Notes: generated by a model from the sequence alone, not told the origin. DNA of 17,221 bases from Iamia sp964643485 (GCA_964643485.1 CAZXRA010000047.1:1-17221); one strand, 5' to 3'; shown: positions 1 through 8,929, numbered from the stretch's first letter. A program made the numbers and translations.

Positions 1-1186
1 CGTGGGCGTCGCGAAACGGCGCGCCCCGGGCGACGAGCCACTCGGCCAAGTCGGTGGCCGCCGCCGCCGGGGTGTCGGCCGCCGCCGCCATGCGATCAGT
101 GCGGAACGTCGTCGTCCGGATCATGCCCTCCAGGGCGGCCAGGGCCAGGGCCACCTGCTCGACCGAGTCGAACAGGGGTTCCTTGTCCTCCTGGAGGTCG
201 CGGTTGTAGGCGAGGGGCAGGCCCTTGAGGGTGACGAGCAGTCCGGTGAGGTTCCCCACCAGGCGTCCGGTCTTGCCCCGGGCCAGCTCGGCGATGTCGG
301 GGTTCTTCTTCTGGGGGAGCATCGACGAGCCGGTGGCGTAGCCGTCGTCGAGGGCGACGAAGCCCACCTCCTCGCTCGACCACAGCACCCACTCCTCGCC
401 CAGGCGCGACAGGTGAACGCCGCACAGGGCCAGGGCGAAGAGGGCCTCGGCCACGAAGTCGCGGTCGCTCACCGCATCGAGGGAGTTGTCGAAGGTGGCG
501 GCGAAGCCCAGGTCAGTCGCCGTGCCCTCGGGGTCGAGGGGCAGGGACGAGCCGGCCAGGGCGCCGGCCCCGAGGGGCGACACGTCGGCCCGGGCCCGAG
601 CAGCCAGGAGGCGGTCGACGTCGCGGGCCAGGGCCCAGCCGTGGGCCAGGAGGTGGTGGGCCAGCAGCACGGGCTGGGCCTGCTGGAGATGGGTGTAGCC
701 CGGGAGGTAGGCGTCGCCCGCCTCCTCGGCCCGGGCCCGGAGGGTGTCCTGGAGGGCCAGCACCCGGCCGACCACCGCGGCCAGGGCCCGCTTGGTCCAC
801 AGGCGCAGGTCGGTGGCCACCTGGTCGTTGCGGCTGCGACCGGTGTGGAGCTTGGCCCCGGCCGGGCCGGCCAGCTCGGTGACCCGGCGCTCGACGGCGG
901 TGTGGATGTCCTCGTCGCTGGCCACGAAGGCGAAGGTGCCGGCGCCCAGCTCCTCTTCCACCGTGTCGAGGGCACCCAGCACGGCGGCCGCCTCGTCGCC
1001 GTCGAGGAGCCCGCCCCGCACCAAGCCCCGCACGTGGGCCCGGGAGCCGGCGATGTCGTCGGAGGCCAGGGCCCGATCGAAGGGGAGGCTGACGGTGAAG
1101 GCCAGCAGCTCCTCGGCCGGCCCGCCGGCGAAGCGGCCATGCCAGAGGGTCTTGCCGTCGTCCCCGTCGCCGCCGGCGGCGGCCAT
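1..1186 (-). CDS. argH: Argininosuccinate lyase, C-terminus cut off by window edge
   Basis: ArgH splits argininosuccinate into arginine and fumarate, the last step of arginine synthesis, in the cytoplasm. The reading frame starts at ATG 1186-1184 and stays open to the left edge, giving about 395 residues; family members are about 460-470 long, so roughly 70 C-terminal residues lie outside. Fumarase/aspartase-superfamily motifs are visible: GRSRNDQ at residues 116-122, a YTH substrate loop further on, and the mobile catalytic loop GSSMLPQKKNP at 286-296, whose serine is the catalytic base in the family. The start codon shares one base with the argG stop (TGATG), so translation is probably coupled to argG. 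This is the last visible gene of the argBDFRGH operon. The protein begins with a short Gly/Asp-rich tail before the conserved LWHGRFAGG stretch. The assignment is secure; only the 3' end is unknown. Confidence 0.96.
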   Translation of the reverse strand, partial: MAAAGGDGDDGKTLWHGRFAGGPAEELLAFTVSLPFDRALASDDIAGSRAHVRGLVRGGLLDGDEAAAVLGALDTVEEELGAGTFAFVASDEDIHTAVERRVTELAGPAGAKLHTGRSRNDQVATDLRLWTKRALAAVVGRVLALQDTLRARAEEAGDAYLPGYTHLQQAQPVLLAHHLLAHGWALARDVDRLLAARARADVSPLGAGALAGSSLPLDPEGTATDLGFAATFDNSLDAVSDRDFVAEALFALALCGVHLSRLGEEWVLWSSEEVGFVALDDGYATGSSMLPQKKNPDIAELARGKTGRLVGNLTGLLVTLKGLPLAYNRDLQEDKEPLFDSVEQVALALAALEGMIRTTTFRTDRMAAAADTPAAAATDLAEWLVARGAPFRDAH

Positions 1187-2388
1187 CAGTCCCGGTCCCG
1201 GAGGGCGCCCTGCCGGGCGGCCCAGGTCTCGATGCCCAGGCCCCACAGGCGCACGAAGCCGGCCGAGTCCTCGTGCCGGAAGGTGTCGGCCGCGTCGTAG
1301 GTGGCCAGCTCGTAGTCGTAGAGCGAGTGGTCGCTGCGCCGCCCCGTGACCTCGCACGACCCAGGCGCCAGGTGCAGGCGCACGTCGCCGGTGACGAAGT
1401 CCTGGCTGGAGTCGACGAAGGAGTCGAAGGCCTGCTTGAGGGGGCTGAACCAGAGCCCGTCGTAGATCAGCTCGGCGTAGCGGGGCTCGAGGCGGGCCTT
1501 CTCCCGGTCGAGGTCGCGCTCCAGGCAGATCGACTCCAGATCCTTGTGCGCCATGATCAGAGCCAGGGCGGCCGGGCACTCGTAGGTCTCCCGGCTCTTG
1601 ATGCCGACCCGCCGGTTCTCGACCATGTCGATGCGGCCCCAGCCGTAGGCGCCGACGACCCGGTTGAGGGTCTCGATGACCTCCAGCATCCCGAGGCGCT
1701 CGCCGTCGACGGAGACGGGCATCCCCTGCTCGAAGCTGATGACGACGTCCCGGGGCTCGGTCTCGGTCGGCTGGGTGAGCAGCCACACGCCCGGGGGCGG
1801 CACGGCCCACGGGTCCTCCATCTCGCCGCACTCGATGGCCCGGCCCCAGAGGTTGTCGTCGATCGAGTACACCTTCTCCTTGGTGGCCACGATGGGGATC
1901 TGGTGGTCGTAGGCGTAGTGGATCGAGTCCTCACGGGTCATGCCCCAGCCCCGCACCGGGGCCAGCACCTCGAGGTCGGGGGCCAGGGCCCGGGTCGACA
2001 CCTCGAAGCGGACCTGGTCGTTGCCCTTGCCCGTGCAGCCGTGGGCCACGGCGTCGGCCCCGTGGTAGCGGGCCGTCTCCACCAGGTGCTTGACGATGAC
2101 GGGCCGGGACAGAGCCGACACCAGCGGGTAGCGGCCCTCGTACATGGCGTTGGCCTTGAGGGCGGGGGCCACGAAGTCCTCGGCGAACTCCTGGCGGGCG
2201 TCGACCACGACAGCCTCGACGGCCCCGGCGGCCCGGGCCCGCTCCTTCACGACCTCCCAGTCGTCGGAGGCCTGGCCCACGTCGACGGCCAGGCACACCA
2301 CCTCGACGCCGTAGTTCTCGATCATCCACTTGACGGCCACGGAGGTGTCGAGACCGCCGCTGTAGGCCAGGACGACGCGCTTGGGCAT
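1186..2388 (-). CDS. argG: Argininosuccinate synthase
   Basis: ArgG joins citrulline and aspartate with ATP to make argininosuccinate. The 400-residue product has the normal family length. It begins MPKRVVLAYSGGLDTS, with the PP-loop ATP-binding motif AYSGGLDTS at residues 8-16, and carries the second signature AHGCTGKGNDQVRFE at 115-129, which binds citrulline and aspartate in the family. A longer in-frame start at 2430 exists but adds 14 arginine/proline-rich residues and lies inside argR. I chose 2388 because the family starts here and AGAAGG (complement of 2401-2406) lies upstream as a ribosome-binding site. Five bases separate it from the argR stop, and its own stop overlaps the argH start. 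No odd residues are visible. Confidence 0.97.
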   Translation of the reverse strand: MPKRVVLAYSGGLDTSVAVKWMIENYGVEVVCLAVDVGQASDDWEVVKERARAAGAVEAVVVDARQEFAEDFVAPALKANAMYEGRYPLVSALSRPVIVKHLVETARYHGADAVAHGCTGKGNDQVRFEVSTRALAPDLEVLAPVRGWGMTREDSIHYAYDHQIPIVATKEKVYSIDDNLWGRAIECGEMEDPWAVPPPGVWLLTQPTETEPRDVVISFEQGMPVSVDGERLGMLEVIETLNRVVGAYGWGRIDMVENRRVGIKSRETYECPAALALIMAHKDLESICLERDLDREKARLEPRYAELIYDGLWFSPLKQAFDSFVDSSQDFVTGDVRLHLAPGSCEVTGRRSDHSLYDYELATYDAADTFRHEDSAGFVRLWGLGIETWAARQGALRDRD

Positions 2389-2393
2389 GGGAT

Positions 2394-2906
2394 CTAACTT
2401 CCTTCTCGGGGGAGGCCGGCCAGGTCGCACAGGCGCTCGGCCAGTGCGGCCGCCGGCCCCGTGACGGGGCGATCGGCATCTGCGACCACGATGAACAGGG
2501 TGTCGTCGCCGGCGATGGTGCCGGCCACCTCAGGCAGGCCGGCCCGGTCGAGGGCGGAGCCGACGACGTGGGCCGAGCCCGGCGGGGTGCGCAGCACGAC
2601 GATGTTGTCGGTGATGTTCACCTCGACCACCCAGTCACCGAAGACGCGGCGCAGGTGGTCGTCGGGGGCCCGCTGCTCGTGAGGCAAGGCGGGGATGGCG
2701 TAGGCCGACTCCCCGTCGCCGGTGCGGACCTTGATGGCCCCCAGGTCGACCAGGTCGCGCGACACCGTGGCCTGGGTGGAGGCAACTCCCTCGGCGGCCA
2801 GCAGGTCGACGAGCTGCTCCTGGCTGGTCACCCGGTGGGCGGCCAGCAGCTTGGCCACCAGGTGCTGGCGCTGGGTGCGGCCCATGCGGGGCGACCCGGC
2901 GCTCAC
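2394..2906 (-). CDS. argR: Arginine repressor
   Basis: ArgR is the hexameric, arginine-responsive DNA-binding regulator of arginine genes. The 170-residue product starts at GTG 2906, whose first four bases (GTGA) contain the argF stop; an internal ATG at residue 8 (2885) is a weaker alternative. The N-terminal winged helix-turn-helix covers roughly residues 10-75, with the recognition segment STQATVSRDL at 43-52. The C-terminal oligomerisation and arginine-binding domain contains GTIAGDDTLFIVVAD at 129-143, where the paired aspartates are the family's arginine contacts. Its place inside the operon, between argF and argG, matches the argBDFRGH order of actinobacteria. Tandem ARG-box palindromes in front of argB make autoregulation of the whole operon likely, which is inference from position and palindrome form. 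Confidence 0.95.
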   Translation of the reverse strand: MSAGSPRMGRTQRQHLVAKLLAAHRVTSQEQLVDLLAAEGVASTQATVSRDLVDLGAIKVRTGDGESAYAIPALPHEQRAPDDHLRRVFGDWVVEVNITDNIVVLRTPPGSAHVVGSALDRAGLPEVAGTIAGDDTLFIVVADADRPVTGPAAALAERLCDLAGLPREGS

Positions 2907-3792
2907 GGCCGCACCCCCAGGAGCCAGGCCAGGGCCCCCCGGGCGGCGTGCAACCGGTTGGCGGCTTGGGGCCACACCCGGGATGCCGGGCCGTCGAGCA
3001 CGTCGTCGGTGACCTCCTCGCCCCGGTGGGCGGGCAGGCAATGGAGGAACACGGCGTCGGCCGCGGCGCCGGCCATGAGGGCGGCGTCCACCCGGTAGGG
3101 CGCGAACAGGGGGCGTCGGGCGGCGGCCTCGGCCTCCTGGCCCATGGAGTACCAGGCGTCGGTGGACACCACGTCGGCCCCGGCCACGGCGGTGGCGGCG
3201 TCGGGGTGGACGTCGATGGTGCCGCCCAGGGCCCGCACCCGGGCCAGGTCGGCGTCGGAGGGGCCGTACCCCTCGGGGGCCGCCACCCGGACGGCGATCC
3301 CGGTCATGGCGCAGGCCAGGGCCAGGGAGCGGGCCACGTTGGAGAAGTCGCCCACCCAGGCCAGGGTGCGCCCGTCGAGCTTGTCCTCCTCCAGCAGGGT
3401 GAGGAGGTCGGCGATGGCCTGCAGGGGGTGAGCGGCGTCGGAGAGGAGGTTGACGACGGGCACCGAGCCGGCGGCCGCCATCCGCTCCAGCACGCCGTGG
3501 TCGAAGACCCGGGCGCAGATGACGCCGTGGTATTGCGACAGGGTGCGGGCCACGTCCTCGGCCGTCTCCCGCTGGTCGATGCCCACCTCCTCGGGCCGGA
3601 CGTAGACGGGGTGGCCCCCGAGCTGCACCACGGCCATCTCCGTGGAATGGCGGGTGCGGCCCGACGGCTTCTCGAAGAGGAGGGCGGCCCCCCGTCCCTC
3701 CAGCACCCGGCGCAACGAGCGGTCGGAGGCCAGGGCGAGCACCTCTTCCAGCTCGGCCGCGGTCAGGTCGTCGATCTCCAACAGGTGACGGG

Positions 3793-3796
<4 letters not shown>
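2903..3796 (-). CDS. argF: Ornithine carbamoyltransferase
   Basis: This enzyme transfers the carbamoyl group of carbamoyl phosphate to ornithine, giving citrulline. The product has 297 residues, slightly short for the family (about 305-315). Family motifs are clear: carbamoyl-phosphate loop FEKPSGRTR at 41-49, HPLQ at 123-126, the ornithine-side loop D213...SMG at 217-219, catalytic HCLP at 252-255, and the C-terminal NRLHA at 280-284. Two of these depart from the usual form: the loop normally reads STRTR but here the second residue is glycine, and HPCQ is HPLQ. The catalytic cysteine and arginines remain, so it is probably active. ATG 3796 overlaps the argD stop (ATGA) and the stop overlaps the argR GTG (GTGA). 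The operon context between argD and argR makes another transcarbamylase unlikely. Confidence 0.95.
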
Positions 3797-5012
<1,216 letters not shown>

Positions 5013-5016
<4 letters not shown>

Positions 5017-5927
5017 GGGGACGGAGCCTCCGCCGACCGGGTGACCATGGTGCCCACGCCGGCATCGGTGAGCAGCTCGAGGAGCAGCACGTGGGGGATG
5101 CGCCCGTCGAGGATGTGCGACGAGCCCACGCCGGCCTCCACCGCGTCGAGGGCGGCCTCGACCTTGGGGATCATCCCCCCGGCGATCACCCCGTCGGCGA
5201 TGAGGAGGCGGGCCCGGGCCACCGAGAGGCTCGACACCAGTGACGCCGGGTCGGCCACGTCGGTGAGCACGCCGGGCACGTCGGTGAGGAAGACGAGCTT
5301 CTGGGCCCCCAGGGTGGCGGCGATGGCCACCGCCGCGCTGTCGGCGTTGACGTTGTAGGACTGGCCCTCGGCGTCGGCCGACACGGTGGAGATGACGGGG
5401 ACGTAGTTGCGGGCCAACAGGGTGTCGAGCACGCCCCGGTTCACCCCGGCCACGTCGCCCACGTAGCCCATGTCGCCGGGCCGGGCCTCGGCCACGATCA
5501 GCCCGGCGTCCTCCCCGGAGAGGCCCACGGCCACCTTGCCGTGGTGGTTGATGGCCCCGACGATCTCCCGGGTGACCCGGCCGCCCAGCACCATGCGGAC
5601 GATCTCCAGGGTCTCGGCATCGGTGACCCGCAGACCGTCGCGGAACTCGGGCTCCTTGCCCACCCGGGCCAGCATCTCGTCGATCTGGGGACCGCCACCG
5701 TGGACGACGACCGGCTTGAGGCCGACGGCCCGGAGCAGCACGACATCGGCGGCGAAGGAGTGGGCCAGGGCCGGGTCGGTCATGGCGTTGCCGCCGAACT
5801 TGATGACCACGGTCCGCCCGGCGAAGGCCTGGATGTAGGGCAGGGCCTCGACCAGGATGGCGGCGCGCCGGGCGGGGTCGACCTGGTCGACACCCAGCAT
5901 CGTCTTGTCGGGGTCTCCTGCCTCCAT
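5013..5927 (-). CDS. argB: Acetylglutamate kinase, arginine-sensitive type
   Basis: ArgB phosphorylates N-acetylglutamate, the controlled step of the cyclic arginine pathway. From ATG 5927 the product has 304 residues. Amino-acid-kinase motifs are present: VIKFGGNAM at 41-49 with phosphate-binding K43, HGGGP at 76-80, the acetylglutamate-binding NVNADSAAVAIA at 192-203, and GGMIPKVEAA at 250-259. About 38 residues precede the first beta strand, including VDPARRAAILVEALPYI. Such an N-terminal helix is known from the hexameric, arginine-inhibited kinases (Thermotoga, Pseudomonas) and is missing in the E. coli enzyme, so feedback inhibition is likely. In-frame ATGs at 5960 and 5954 extend the frame but lie inside the ARG-box operator, and 5927 is placed 6 nt behind a TACACT hexamer, so I prefer 5927. 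A third ATG at 5900 is possible. It is the first gene of the operon; argC and argJ are missing upstream. Confidence 0.95.
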
Positions 5928-5932
5928 GGTCC

Positions 5933-5964
5933 CAGTGTATTCACACTTCTGCATGTCCATGCAA
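5933..5964 (-). promoter_or_regulatory. Tandem ARG-box operator (ArgR binding sites)
   Basis: Two 16-bp palindromes lie back to back. Read on the minus strand the first is TTGCATGGACATGCAG (5964-5949, arms TGCAT/ATGCA around 4 nt) and the second AAGTGTGAATACACTG (5948-5933, arms AGTGT/ACACT around 4 nt). TGCAT-N4-ATGCA is the typical ARG-box form, and ArgR hexamers usually bind paired boxes. The pair lies directly in front of argB, the first gene of an operon that encodes ArgR. The second box covers the putative -10 hexamer, fitting repression by promoter occlusion. Confidence 0.8.
5934..5939 (-). promoter_or_regulatory. Putative -10 hexamer of the argB operon promoter
   Basis: TACACT on the minus strand fits the actinobacterial TANNNT -10 form and ends 6 nt before the ATG at 5927, so transcription would begin at or next to the start codon. 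No Shine-Dalgarno sequence precedes that ATG. A weak -35 candidate TTGCAT (complement of 5959-5964) is 19 nt away. Confidence 0.55.
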
Positions 5965-5996
5965 GCACCGTCGAAACAGGGCGAGCGGGGGACGGA

Positions 5997-6020
5997 CTAC
6001 GCGTAGCGTGCCAGCGTGCC
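5997..6020. repeat. Palindrome plus tandem octamer upstream of the phosphotransferase gene
   Basis: CTACGCGTAG (5997-6006) is a perfect 10-bp palindrome. It runs into two perfect tandem copies of AGCGTGCC (6005-6012 and 6013-6020). TAGCGT at 6004-6009 also fits a -10 hexamer for the rightward gene. The site is in the argB/phosphotransferase divergent intergenic region, outside the ARG boxes, and could be a separate operator or chance. Confidence 0.35.
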
Positions 6021-6100
6021 GCGGGACAACGAGCTCGCCAGCCCTGCTCGCCCGGCCGGCCGGGTCGCTGTGCCCATCACCCCCACCCCCTGAGGCCCCC

Positions 6101-7039
6101 GTGCCCCAACGCCCCGACCCCGGCCTCGATGCCCACTGCGCCGGTGCCGTGCTCCACCACCTCGGGTACGACGCCGACGACGTGGCCGAGCTGGGTGAGG
6201 GCACCTGGTCGCGCTGCTTCGCCTTCTCCGACGGCGACCGCGACCTCGTCGTCCGCATCGGGTCGACCACCGAGGACTTCGAGCGGGATCGCCACGCCGC
6301 CACCTTCCGCTCCCCCGCCCTGCCCATCCCCGCCCTCCTCGACCTGGGCTGGCACGACGATGTCGCCTTCGCCGTCTCCGAGCGGGTCCGGGGCACGCCC
6401 ATCGAGCACCTCGGTGCCGACGGCTGGCGCGCCGTCCTCCCGGCCGTCCTCGACGTGGTCGACGCCATCGCGGCCGTGCCCCGCCCCGCCGACGGCGGCT
6501 ACGGCCCGTGGAACACCGCCGGGCACGGCACGGTGCCCTCGTGGCGAGCCTGGCTGCTGGGGGCGGCCGACGACGACCGCGAGCCCCGGCTCCGGGGGTG
6601 GCGCTCCCGCCTGGCCGACCATCCCGAGGTGGCCCGGGCCCTGGACGCCGGGCTCGTCCGGCTCACCGCGCTGGCCGAAGCCGGCGAGGGCCGCCGCCAC
6701 GTCGTCCACGGCGACCTGATCAACGGCAACGTGCGGGCCACGGATGGCCGCATCACCGGCGTCCTCGACTGGGGCTGCGCCGTGGACGGCGACCCCGCCC
6801 TCTCGGTGGCCGAGCTGGAGCTGTGGGCGCCCTGGCATCCCGGGCTCGCCACCGTCGACGTGCGTTCCGCGGCCCGGCGCCACCTGGAGGCCACCGGCGG
6901 CGACACCACCGACTTCGATGCCCGGGTCGACGCCGGGGCGATCTACCTGGCCGTGGCCGGCCTGTCCTTCGGGGTGGCCACCGGCGCCACGGCCACCGAC
7001 CAGACGATGCTGCTCAACTGCCTGGAGCACTACCTCTGA
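6101..7039 (+). CDS. APH-family phosphotransferase, hygromycin-B-kinase-like
   Basis: A 312-residue aminoglycoside-phosphotransferase-fold protein. The catalytic loop reads VVHGDLINGNV with H203-G204-D205, and the metal-binding aspartate follows in GVLDWG (D223). The N-terminal part (FAFSDGDRDLVVRIG, FERDRHAATFRSPALPIP, VVDAIAAVP, GYGPW) follows, segment by segment, the hygromycin B 4-O-kinase as I remember it, so that subfamily is the closest known relative. The true substrate may be an aminoglycoside or another hydroxylated metabolite. The start is GTG 6101, preceded by GAGG at 6092-6095 with a 5-nt spacer; the GTG at 6008 is in frame but would add a proline-rich stretch. It is divergent from argB and its last 10 bp overlap the 3' end of the convergent DUF222 gene. 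Base composition matches the neighbours, so it looks like a resident gene. Confidence 0.85.
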   Translation: MPQRPDPGLDAHCAGAVLHHLGYDADDVAELGEGTWSRCFAFSDGDRDLVVRIGSTTEDFERDRHAATFRSPALPIPALLDLGWHDDVAFAVSERVRGTPIEHLGADGWRAVLPAVLDVVDAIAAVPRPADGGYGPWNTAGHGTVPSWRAWLLGAADDDREPRLRGWRSRLADHPEVARALDAGLVRLTALAEAGEGRRHVVHGDLINGNVRATDGRITGVLDWGCAVDGDPALSVAELELWAPWHPGLATVDVRSAARRHLEATGGDTTDFDARVDAGAIYLAVAGLSFGVATGATATDQTMLLNCLEHYL

Positions 7040-8529
7040 CCAGCGCTTCTGTCGGGGAGTGGGGTGTTTCTGGGGTGGCGGGGGTCGGTGGGGGCGACCA
7101 TGGGGCGGCGGCCGGTGCCGGGGACGAGGGCCCAGTCGCGGTGGGTGCGGAGGGCGTGGTGGGCGTGGCAGAGGCCGTCGAGCTCGTCGAGGCGCGTATG
7201 GCGGGTGCGCCGGTACTCCACCCCGTAGGGGTGGTCATACTCCAAGACGGTGCCCGAGCAGCTGATGGCGGTGCAGACGGGGTTGGTCCAGAGCTTGGCG
7301 TAGCGCATGCCCTGGGTCGGGCCCCGAGTGAGTGAGGTGACGTTGGCGACGTCTTCGCCTCTGGTGATGATCAGCTTGACCACCGCGTCGCCGAGCAGCC
7401 GCCGGGCCGCGGAGACCGGGAAGGATCCGATGCCGGCCACCTCACAGATCTCGTCACTCTCCACGTGGCCCCGCCACAGTGCCTCGATGTCGATGCGCAG
7501 CAGTGCCAGGTGCTCCGGCGGCGGCAGGGTCGCTCGTCGTCGCCGCTGGCGGGACGACGAGCCCTCCGGATCACCATCAGGAGGCTGGGAGCCAGGACCA
7601 TGGCCGGCATCAGTAGGGCCAGCGGTGGTCGTCGCCGGGGAGGCAGCAGCAACTCCGGCATCGGCTCCGGTGGCCGTTGGCCCGGCTGGCGTCGGTGTCC
7701 GACCCCGTCGCTCGTCAGCGGATCGCGCTCCGCCGCTGCTGTCGGTGGTGCCGTCGGCCCGGGCCGGGGATGCGCTTCCCTCGCGTTGGGGGTCGCGGGT
7801 GGGGGGCTGGTCGGCGCGGGCGGAACGGCGGGCCATGGCCACCGCGGCGTCGAAGGCCATGGTGTCGTGGGACTCACGCACCCCGCCGGGGGCCATGGTG
7901 CGGATGTGATGGGACAGGCAACGATCCAGCTCGGCCTCGACGATCGACACCAGATCCACCGGCCCCTGAAGGTGAAGGTGCCGGGACCCGTCGCTGGCCG
8001 TGTGCCGCGACAACCGCCGCGCCCGATGCAAGCGCCGATAGGTCGCATCAGGATCACGATCCGCAGCCGCCTTGATGCGCCCCGCCTCGGCCCGCAGGCC
8101 GATCATGTTGGCCGTCTTGGCCGTGGCGATCAGCTTGTCGGTGGCCGACGGATCGGCTTGGGCCGCGTCGGCGATCACCGACCCCTGATCAGCCGACACC
8201 TCCCCCCGAGCCATGGCCGACCGCAACGTCGGGTTGTCGGCCAGAGCCTTCCCCGTCGCCATCGTCGTCTTGGCCGCCGACAACGACGTCCCCGTCCGAG
8301 CAGCCAAAGCCTCCTCAGCCGAACGATGCCCGGACCGCTGCCACTCCCGCGACGCCGCCACCCGCGGCGTCAACAACGCCTTCGCCGCCGCAATGGCCCG
8401 CGCCTCCCGAACGAGCCAAACGTGCAAAAGCCCCGCCAAGCACAGCGGCACAGCCTCAGGAATAAGTTCAGAAGCCAGCGCAACGGCCCGTCGCTCGATC
8501 TCGGCGACGGCGTCTTCCAGTACGAACAT
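7030..8529 (-). CDS. DUF222 domain protein with C-terminal HNH-nuclease-like motif
   Basis: The 499-residue product has an alpha-helical DUF222/13E12-type N-terminal region (about 1-235, including SRHLHLQGPVDLVSIVEAELD), a long low-complexity Pro/Ala/Gly/Ser-rich linker (about 240-335), and a C-terminal HNH-like zinc-finger module. The latter shows two cysteines (C419, C424), a D-H pair at 432-433 and LCHAHH at 453-458, corresponding to the C-x-x-C / D-H / C-x-x-H-H pattern of HNH nucleases. Such proteins are abundant and multi-copy in actinobacteria; their role is not established. ATG 8529 was chosen over an upstream TTG at 8562. No clear Shine-Dalgarno is visible. The 5' third (about 8160-8530) is visibly less G/C-biased at third positions than the neighbours, which may mean acquisition. 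Its stop lies inside the end of the convergent phosphotransferase gene. Confidence 0.85.
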   Translation of the reverse strand: MFVLEDAVAEIERRAVALASELIPEAVPLCLAGLLHVWLVREARAIAAAKALLTPRVAASREWQRSGHRSAEEALAARTGTSLSAAKTTMATGKALADNPTLRSAMARGEVSADQGSVIADAAQADPSATDKLIATAKTANMIGLRAEAGRIKAAADRDPDATYRRLHRARRLSRHTASDGSRHLHLQGPVDLVSIVEAELDRCLSHHIRTMAPGGVRESHDTMAFDAAVAMARRSARADQPPTRDPQREGSASPARADGTTDSSGGARSADERRGRTPTPAGPTATGADAGVAAASPATTTAGPTDAGHGPGSQPPDGDPEGSSSRQRRRRATLPPPEHLALLRIDIEALWRGHVESDEICEVAGIGSFPVSAARRLLGDAVVKLIITRGEDVANVTSLTRGPTQGMRYAKLWTNPVCTAISCSGTVLEYDHPYGVEYRRTRHTRLDELDGLCHAHHALRTHRDWALVPGTGRRPMVAPTDPRHPRNTPLPDRSAGQR

Positions 8530-8702
8530 GAGTTCGATATGCCCGGAGGGCTCCCACCCCAATCCCCTGGATCGGACAAGAACGCGTGACCCTTGGCACC
8601 GTTTGCGGATGCGCAGGATGACGTCCGAAAATCCCCCTCGACGGTCGCGGTACTCACCCCTGCCCGGCCGCCTCCCCGGCGCCCTCGCCCCACACGGCAG
8701 GC

Positions 8703-8906
8703 GGCCCGCTCAGGGTCGACCTCGATCCGGCCACCAGTAACGCATCCTCACGCCGGGCGAGGCCGCACGGATCGCCGTCGCCCTGTCCCACCTCGCCGCC
8801 GTGGTCCACTGGTCGCCCGCCCCCCAGGCCTCCGACGAGGTCGTGGCCCCACGAGGCCGAGTGGATGGCCGAGACCCTCGGCGACCGGGCCCGGGCCGGC
8901 TCCTAG
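8703..8906 (+). pseudogene. Possible frameshifted remnant of a small gene
   Basis: Three adjoining frames each give protein-like sequence. Frame from 8703: PLRVDLDPATS. Frame from 8741: RILTPGEAARIAVALSHL continuing to WSPAPQASDEVV (to about 8845). Frame from 8844: WPHEAEWMAETLGDRARAGS ending in TAG at 8904-8906. In the last two pieces almost every third codon position is G or C, as in the real genes around. The first of these is closed upstream by TAA at 8738-8740, and the two are offset by one base, so no single frame joins them. I read this as the decayed or frameshifted 3' part of a gene whose beginning is lost; a sequencing error is possible. Product unknown. Confidence 0.35.
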
Positions 8907-8929
8907 TCGGGAGGCAGAGGCGGCGACCA

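Noticed and set aside
2..1300. 432-codon rightward open frame opposite argH
   Set aside because: Very Gly/Arg/Val-rich with no recognisable domain; it mirrors argH and the argG end, which carry clear enzyme motifs. Long antisense frames are expected at this GC content.
8530..8562. Upstream TTG start for the DUF222 gene
   Set aside because: It adds 11 residues from a rare TTG; ATG 8529 gives the usual short tail before the first helix.
7030..8906. Mobile element or defence island around the HNH gene
   Set aside because: No transposase, terminal repeats, integrase, tRNA target or partner nuclease genes; DUF222/HNH proteins alone are not evidence for either.
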